Of a stretch of 64,000 bases of DNA, positions 60,301-64,000 are shown piece by piece. The notes below the pieces were generated by a model. That model made no database searches. It was not told the origin of the DNA and was given only the letters and a program-made list of their open reading frames with translations. Both the position numbers and the translations under genes were made by a program. The stretch comes from Oxytricha trifallax (taxonomy: Eukaryota > Ciliophora > Spirotrichea > Sporadotrichida > Oxytrichidae), in contig ARYC01001500.1 of NCBI GenBank assembly GCA_000711775.1, positions 1-64,000 of the forward strand, given 5' to 3'. The first letter of the stretch is position 1. Each line of letters starts with the position of its first letter.

Positions 60301-62778
60301 ATTATTGTAGCCTCCTCTGTAGTTATTATTATTGTTTTAGTAGTTACTTTTCTGAGCTCCTCCTTATCCAGAGCTAAAGCCATCGTTATTGCCAGCAGAT
60401 TCAGTATTGTTATTTTAGTTTCCACCTTAGAAGTTTGGTTTGTAGCCTCCACCAGCATTTTAATTATTTCCTCCATCTTGATTCAAACCCCAGAACCCCT
60501 TACAAAGATATTTTAGTGATTTGATTTGAAAGGTATAATAGAGGTATTTTAGGATATTAAAAAGATAAAGCCAACTTGAGAAATGAGAAATTTAATTAGC
60601 ATCTCTTTAATAGATTAGCTGTTATTTCTTTTTTCCAAAAACTACGAAGCTATGACTTTTGCTTATTTATTAAATGAAGTTCAAATATTAGATCCAGGTT
60701 TCCTAAAAAAACTATGAGTCCTTAATAGGAACGTAAAACTAAAAATTCTTTATCTTTAATACCATCCTTATAGAGATTAGTGAAGATATTTTTGGGTAGT
60801 TAGGTGTTATATTATTTTACTATTAATGTTTTTAAAGCTTTCTTTTCATCAAAAAGTGTTACCTTTATGAATAAAATTTTGCTACAAACAATAGATTTAA
60901 AGAAATCACCTAACTAGAGTATTTTTTAAAATATAGATTATACTATTATCATGTTTAGCTAGGTGTCGATAGAGATTTTTTTAATTTCAGAATCTTGATA
61001 TCATTACTTGGCCTTGACCCTTTTCAATTGCTACAATCATAGACTCAATCTTTGTTACTTCTCCTTTTATTGAATTTTAATTTATAATTTGAGGACTTCT
61101 GGATCCTAATGTTATAAATATTACTATTAAATATAAGAATCTTTTAGGAAGTCAGCCTGATAAAGATGAGAAAAAAAAGCTGGCAGAAGCTGTAACAAAC
61201 TTTAAAGATGGAGATCCATTTTATAAATTTAGTTCATTAAATTAGTAATTATTTTGTATAAATTAATTAGTCCCAATTTAGTAGTACCAAAACATAATAA
61301 ATATCTAGTCTTTATCAAATGTGATTTTAATGAAGAAGTTTCAAACCTAATTGGTACCATATCAACCTTCATATTAAAAAGAGGTACGAAAGAAATACAA
61401 AATGACACTGAGAGAATATTTACACCAAAACAAATATCCATATGATTTTATATAGATACTAACAGATGAATATAAGTGTGTAAAAGATATTGCATTATTC
61501 GGAAATTTACATGGAGATTTAATGACTGAAAATGTTATGTCAAAGCTCTGTCCTTTACAAGTTTAGTTATTGATACAATAGAGCCTTAAGACAAGAGATT
61601 GGAACATAAGCAAAGGTTCTTGGATTAACTGGTTACTTCCCAATAAAAGAAGTATTGGCTAATAACCAAAATAGATGAAGCTCTCATAATAAAGATAATT
61701 TTGGAAAGAATTTTTTACTTTGGTACAAGGTTTGATAAATAGTCAATCAGTTAGGTTAGATATATGTAGATATGGAAGAGGTATGCCAATAAATCATAAA
61801 TTAGTATTAAAAAAGATAGGACAACGCTATCTTAGGCAATCAATCGATGGCATGCTTGAAGCATTTAAGATACAACCAAGGCAAGTAAAGAAAATTCGCT
61901 TTATTATAATAAATAAAATATATAAAATATTCATTAAATTTATATAAAAACTGCGATATCTCTACTAACCCCAATAATACACTAACTATACCTACAAATC
62001 AAATCTCAAAAGCATATAATTAAGGGGTTATGGGGTTTTTATTGTTGTTATTATTCTAGTATCCACCGCCAGAGTTGTTGTTGTTGTTCCATTTATTTCC
62101 TCCACCGTAGCTATTATTAGGTTTATAGCCGCCTCCATTGTTAAACTTTTAAAATGGAGGCTTACTTCCATTATTCTAATAACCACCTCCTCCTCCGTTG
62201 TTGTTGTTGAAGCCATTGTTATTTCCGAATTTGCTGCCTTCATTGCAATTTTGAGACATGCCATAGCCTCCTCCACCACCGCTTTTATTCCAAGGAGGCT
62301 TATTTCCATTGTTATAACCACCAAACTTCTTGCCGCTACCTCCGCCATTGTTATTGAACTTGTTGTAGCCACCTCCACCTCCTGAACCGCCATTTTGGTA
62401 CTTATTCTGGTAGCCACCTCCACCACCATTGTTGTTATATGGCTTATAAGCAGGAGCACCACCATTTCCACCATTATTATTCTCATCTCCTCCTCCATTG
62501 GCATTATTGCTTTGAAAGTTGTTAGGAGCTGCATCTGAATTACCAGTACCTCCTGCATTATTGTTGCTTCCACCAGCATTGCCATTATTGTATCCTCCGC
62601 CATTATACTGTTTCTTGAAGCCTCCTCCATTGTTGTAGCCGCCGCCACCATTGCCATAATTATTTTTCTGGTAGCCACCTCCATTATTGCCGTTATAGCC
62701 ACCTCGATTGAACTACTGAGGAGGTCCTCCACCTCCGCCGGCATTTCCACCACCGTTGTTATTATTGAAATTTGACAT
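57359..62778 (-). CDS. SMARCAL1/ZRANB3-like SNF2 helicase with Gly/Asn-rich N-terminus
   Basis: Start at 62776-62778 (MSNFNNNNGGGNAGGGGG). About 245 residues of GGGY/NN repeats precede a 1.56-kb element (60481-62040), and its removal at AAT continues NNNQDGGNNQNAGGGYKPN. A HARP-like region follows (FFNQDCSEMVKQLKQKGKDI), then the SNF2 core: LFEYQKNSV, motif I LDEMGLGKTLESLAVA, CPSQM-KNHWREEILKW after a 32-nt intron, SYKIAA, and motif II CDESQALK in place of DEAH/DESH. The C-terminal helicase part has FAETYWNNEQMAQAIFRDAR and LYAKDSLDE. The low-complexity tail ends at TGA 57359-57361. Family members anneal DNA at stalled forks. The GGGY-rich head is not usual for this family and suggests RNA/DNA binding or phase behaviour. 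Confidence 0.85.
60481..62040. mobile_element. TBE-like element forming a 1,560-bp IES
   Basis: ATT (AAT on the coding strand) flanks both ends at 60481-83 and 62041-43. The termini are inverted: CAAACCCCAGAACCCCTTA from the left and AAAAACCCCATAACCCCTTA from the right, degenerate versions of the C4A4C4 terminus of TBEs. Removal at AAT rejoins the helicase gene in frame. At 1.56 kb it is shorter than a full TBE (about 4 kb) and its frames are broken, so it is a deleted or non-autonomous relative. Confidence 0.8.
60580..61950 (+). pseudogene. Degenerate ORF(s) inside the TBE-like element
   Basis: Ciliate-code frames on the plus strand are broken but readable. Pieces include YEAMTFAYLLNEVQILDPGF (about 60645-60705), LLDPNVINITIKYKNLLGS (about 61090-61150), YLVFIKCDFNEEVSNLIGT (about 61295-61355), then CVKDIALFGNLHGDLMTENV (about 61475-61540) and VQGLINSQSVRLDICRYGRG (about 61720-61785). 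Frame changes at about 61250 and 61440 and an early TGA mark decay. I see no DDE motif and do not recognise the protein. It may be an accessory protein of the TBE group. Confidence 0.5.
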
Positions 62779-63041
62779 TGAATTTATTGTTTAAATCTCT
62801 GTTTTTTAAGCACAATAAGTAAGCAAAGTTTTGTTGATGATATTTGTAGATATCCGATTTTCTCCGAAGATATTTTAATTTAAATTTTACTCAAAAATAG
62901 CTACACTTTAATCAAAACACACACTTTAGTTTTATTCTTTTTATTATTAATTTACTTAACTCCCTACTTTGTAGCAATTAATTAAAATATTATTGCTCAA
63001 TTAGCAAGGGATTGAATTATATACATAAATAATAATAATTC

Positions 63042-63083
<42 letters not shown>

Positions 63084-63916
63084 AATCAATTTCTACAATA
63101 ATTTTTAAATTCTTATATAAAACCCTACACTTTTAAAGTTGGTTTTTAATACTAAAAAATCGGGATTTTACTATAAATTTTGTTATTTATTCATTATGAG
63201 TATAGATTTTGAGTGGGAATCGAGAAAACATTAAAAATAAATTAAAACTCATCATAAACCAATAAATTACAATAAAATCTGTATCTTGTATATAATAGTT
63301 ATAAAATATTCGTTTAGAGTGCTAATTATAGCAAAACGCAAAAATAACACAACTAAGAGAGAAAAGAAAGATATTTACTATATTGAAAACTGCCTATAAA
63401 TTTACCTAGCAACATATAATTCTTAATAAAATGTATAAGGTTAAATAAAATATAAGATTATTAGAGAAATATGAATTATTTTGGAAAATAAATATTAGTT
63501 TAATATAGGATTACTATTTTTTCAACAAATAAAAAATATATAAACTGGAATAAATGTACATTTTTAGTTTATAAAAAATAAAATTTGAATTAGCTTAAAA
63601 AAGATAATTTAATTTTTTTTATTATACCTGTTTTTTTATCTATAATATAAAAAATGCATATGAGCTTCAATTTAAATTAATTAATCATCTTATAACTTAT
63701 AATTATTTTTATTTTTAATAAATGCATATAACTTCGCTATTTAAATTCATTTAATCAAATTTGATTTTATTTAATCAATATTCATATTTTTTCAGTTTTT
63801 TTTCCTTTCAATTATCTTATTGTTTATTTAATTTTAATAATTTATAATCCTTATAATTAGACGAAAGAAAACGATAATTGCAAAATTATAGTAAAAAAAA
63901 TAATAATAGTTAAAGC
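62779..63916. other. AT-rich divergent spacer
   Basis: Between the helicase gene start (62778, minus) and a plus-strand start at 63917. Apart from the microsatellite I see nothing definable. Confidence 0.5.
63044..63080. repeat. (ATT)n microsatellite
   Basis: About twelve tandem ATT units in AT-rich spacer DNA upstream of the helicase gene. Confidence 0.9.
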
Positions 63917-64000
63917 ATGTAAAATACACAACAAAAATAGCAGGCATAACTGCACAAAGATAGAAAAAATACAACATCAAAATCTAGCAATAACAGTTCA
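63917..64000 (+). CDS. 5' end of a Gln-rich gene, cut by the window edge
   Basis: ATG 63917 opens MQNTQQKQQAQLHKDRKN followed by Thr/Ser/Asn-rich residues with no stop before the edge. The composition resembles the N-termini of neighbouring genes. The product cannot be named. Confidence 0.45.

Noticed and set aside
62028..62753. A 241-codon minus-strand Met/Glu/Ala/Thr frame
   Set aside because: It is a shifted reading of the Gly/Asn repeats that start MSNFNNNN. The Gly/Asn frame continues into the helicase after the insert is removed.
1..64000. Euplotes-type genetic code or a bacterial origin
   Set aside because: TGA ends genes while TAA and TAG are read as Gln inside conserved domains (NSA2, kelch, ING), and introns and IESs are present.
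1..64000. CRISPR arrays, operons, bacterial promoters or terminators
   Set aside because: Nothing of this kind is present, and the window is eukaryotic germline DNA.

Overview
This window looks like germline (micronuclear) DNA of a spirotrich ciliate of the Oxytricha/Stylonychia/Tetmemena type. TAA and TAG are used throughout as glutamine and TGA is the only stop. Introns are tiny (about 30-60 nt, GT-AG). Almost every gene is cut by short AT-rich internal eliminated sequences (IESs) bounded by direct repeats of 2-9 bp ('pointers'). Transposon-like inserts carry C4A4 telomere-like termini and an AAT target repeat, as in the telomere-bearing elements (TBEs) of this group. A standard-code gene finder fails here, so the coding calls below come from reading the sequence with TAA/TAG = Gln and splicing IESs at matching pointers that restore the frame.

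Layout: 1-1795, part of a decayed TBE-like element with a mutated DDE transposase, sitting in the 5' part of a minus-strand gene (1796-2144). 2489-4797, coiled-coil protein (+). 5146-9126, large protein with Cys clusters (+). 9264-12494, TTI1-like helical-repeat protein (-). 12606-13980, MCTP-like membrane protein (-). 14050-16729, kelch-repeat protein (-). 16874-16946, tRNA-Val(CAC) (-). 17120-19893, PX/PH/C2/membrane protein (+). 19949-23018, S/N/Q-rich protein with at least eight IESs (+). 23372-26877, three unrecognised minus-strand genes. 27207-31609, MADS-box transcription factor (+). 32090-38707, FHA + RING-CH ubiquitin ligase with a Gln/Asn-rich N-terminus (-). 38708-41280, AT-rich spacer. 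41281-42669, membrane RING-H2 ligase (+). 42852-44354, putatively acylated protein with an in-frame TGA (+). 44777-46657, lysophospholipid acyltransferase, apparently with an inverted first segment. 46782-48157, unknown (-). 48608-51407, ING-family PHD protein (-). 51760-52721, ribosome-biogenesis factor NSA2 (+). 52878-57107, large S/N/Q-rich protein (-). 57359-62778, SMARCAL1/ZRANB3-like SNF2 helicase with a Gly/Asn-rich N-terminus, interrupted by a 1.56-kb TBE-like element (-). 63917-end, start of another gene (+).

The genes do not form a pathway. They are probably separate somatic gene-sized chromosomes in waiting, including chromatin and transcription factors (ING, MADS, SNF2), ubiquitin ligases, membrane-lipid proteins and ribosome assembly. 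The most interesting signals concern DNA rearrangement: a terminal-inverted-repeat element family (261/263 bp) one copy of which is exactly a TA-bounded IES, a TBE-like IES with an AAT pointer, a large foldback IES, a 23-bp IES, an inverted coding segment, and telomere-like tracts inside several IESs.
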